Shown here piece after piece: positions 63,164 through 64,000 of a DNA stretch of 64,000 nt. Source of the stretch: UBA7374 sp049890275. GTDB lineage: Bacteria; Verrucomicrobiota; Verrucomicrobiia; Opitutales; Coraliomargaritaceae. The stretch is from assembly GCA_049890275.1 (NCBI GenBank), contig JBMHBT010000011.1:1-64000 (forward strand), in the 5' to 3' direction. A program made the translations under genes and the position numbers. Below the pieces are notes generated by a model. It searched no databases. It was not told the origin of the DNA and saw only the letters and a program-made list of their open reading frames with translations. The stretch's first letter is position 1. Each line of letters starts with the position of its first letter.

Positions 63164-64000
63164 ATGAAATACTTATTACTCGTATCGCTAACCTTCCTTT
63201 ATACATCCTGTTCACACACGACTAAGGATCGATCTGCAGAGGGACACCAAGGGTTCACCTCGATTTTTGACGGCCAAACACTCAATGGCTGGAAAATCAT
63301 CGAGAAGCCGGAGAGCCACAACTACCACGCAACCGAAGAAAACTTTTTCGTCAAAGATGGAGCCATCCACTGCTACCAGTTACCCAATAAAAAAGGTGGC
63401 TTACTGATCAGCGAGACGACTTATGCTGATTTTGAGCTGGAAATGGAAATCCACAGCGACTGGGGCTGCGACTCGGGGATCTTTCTACGCTGCACCGAAG
63501 ACGGTCACGGAATACAAGTTCTCAACGACTATCTCCCATCCGGCTGCGTCGGTTTTCTCTACGGGCAAGGTACAGGAGGTTTTATCTCGCGCCCGATTCG
63601 TTTATACCAACACCCAGACGCAAATAATAACAGTAAGGGATATGCAAAAGATCTGTATGATGGCGTAGCGATTGATGGGCTCTTGTACTCTATTGATGCA
63701 GAGGGCTGGAATAAACTTTGGCTGCCGGATACGTGGAACACTATTCGAATTCGCTGCGAGGGCCTCGAGCCAGTGGTTACCACCTGGATTAATGGGGTAA
63801 AGGTTATGACCATGGATGGCACTACCTACAAGGCTCGACACCTGAGAGATGAAAATGCTCAAAAATGGTCGGCAGCCCCTGCTTGGAATCGTGAACGAGT
63901 CGAACAAGTTACTGGAGGAAGAGGCTCGATAGCCGTACAGGTGCATCCGGGAACGCGCTGGAAACCGGGCGGATCCGCCAAGTACCGAAATATTCGAATT
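63164..64000 (+). CDS. DUF1080 (3-keto-disaccharide hydrolase-like) lipoprotein, 3' end beyond the window
   Basis: ATG 63164 opens 279 codons that remain open to the window end. The start KYLLLVSLTFLYTSCSHTT has a lipobox with Cys16. The domain begins GFTSIFDGQTLNGWKI, the DUF1080 signature, then FFVKDGAIHCYQLPNKKGGLLIS, FELEMEIHSDWGCDSGIFLRC and GIQVLNDY. The family folds as a concanavalin-like sandwich; some members hydrolyse 3-keto-glycosides together with Gfo/Idh oxidoreductases. That pairing is present here, 17 bp apart. An insert (YAKDLYDGVAIDGLLYSIDAEGWNKLW) with GTRWKPGG near the end is seen. Truncated by the window. Confidence 0.85.
   Translation, partial: MKYLLLVSLTFLYTSCSHTTKDRSAEGHQGFTSIFDGQTLNGWKIIEKPESHNYHATEENFFVKDGAIHCYQLPNKKGGLLISETTYADFELEMEIHSDWGCDSGIFLRCTEDGHGIQVLNDYLPSGCVGFLYGQGTGGFISRPIRLYQHPDANNNSKGYAKDLYDGVAIDGLLYSIDAEGWNKLWLPDTWNTIRIRCEGLEPVVTTWINGVKVMTMDGTTYKARHLRDENAQKWSAAPAWNRERVEQVTGGRGSIAVQVHPGTRWKPGGSAKYRNIRI

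Overview
The window reads as a chromosomal piece of a marine-type Verrucomicrobiota bacterium, most likely class Opitutia (Coraliomargarita/Puniceicoccales-like). The basis is inference from gene content: a fused LpxC-FabZ, very large prepilin-like secreted proteins of the Verru_Chthon type, a PEP-CTERM protein, LacI regulators sitting among glycoside hydrolases, sulfatases, Tat-exported Gfo/Idh oxidoreductases and a DUF1080 lipoprotein. No rRNA, tRNA or CRISPR array was seen.

Layout. 1-5.9 kb is an accessory stretch: repeat-rich flanks, a small lipoprotein, a ~1020-codon prepilin-like gene broken by a one-base shift in a G8 run, and a PEP-CTERM protein. 5.9-25.2 kb is mostly housekeeping: metY, dnaX (with an A10 slippage site that separates a short and a long product), metG, a secreted nuclease-family protein, ferredoxin, a LamB-like porin, a YmdB-type phosphoesterase, acetolactate synthase, an ATP-dependent DNA ligase with its partner exonuclease, DUF445, lpxA, lpxC-fabZ and ffh.

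25.2-39.9 kb looks like a polysaccharide-use locus: GPH-type sugar transporter, GH30 enzyme, an operon of one 1203-residue prepilin-like protein plus two paralogous ~250-residue secreted proteins, a LacI regulator, a secreted TIM-barrel glycosidase and a 1170-residue protein with a GH94-like catalytic motif. TGCAA/TTGCA palindromes occur in the control regions, which suggests one LacI regulon. A beta-glucan (laminarin-like) substrate is plausible but unproven.

39.9-54.0 kb returns to core genes: mazG, hisS, an HU-type protein, a ClpX-like ATPase without the zinc domain, menG, dnaA with a DnaA-box-rich flank (possible oriC), hprK, lptB, a large LptA/LptC-like protein, aspS and an acyltransferase. 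54.0-64.0 kb is a second carbohydrate region: a sulfatase carrying two in-frame stop codons, a cytoplasmic GH2 enzyme, two Tat-type Gfo/Idh oxidoreductases, a DUF6807-sulfatase fusion and a DUF1080 lipoprotein cut by the window end.

The best candidates for something new are the prepilin-like protein plus its two companions inside the sugar locus, the DUF6807-sulfatase fusion, the zinc-domain-less ClpX, and the recoded or decayed genes (dnaX A10, G8 frameshift, double-stop sulfatase).
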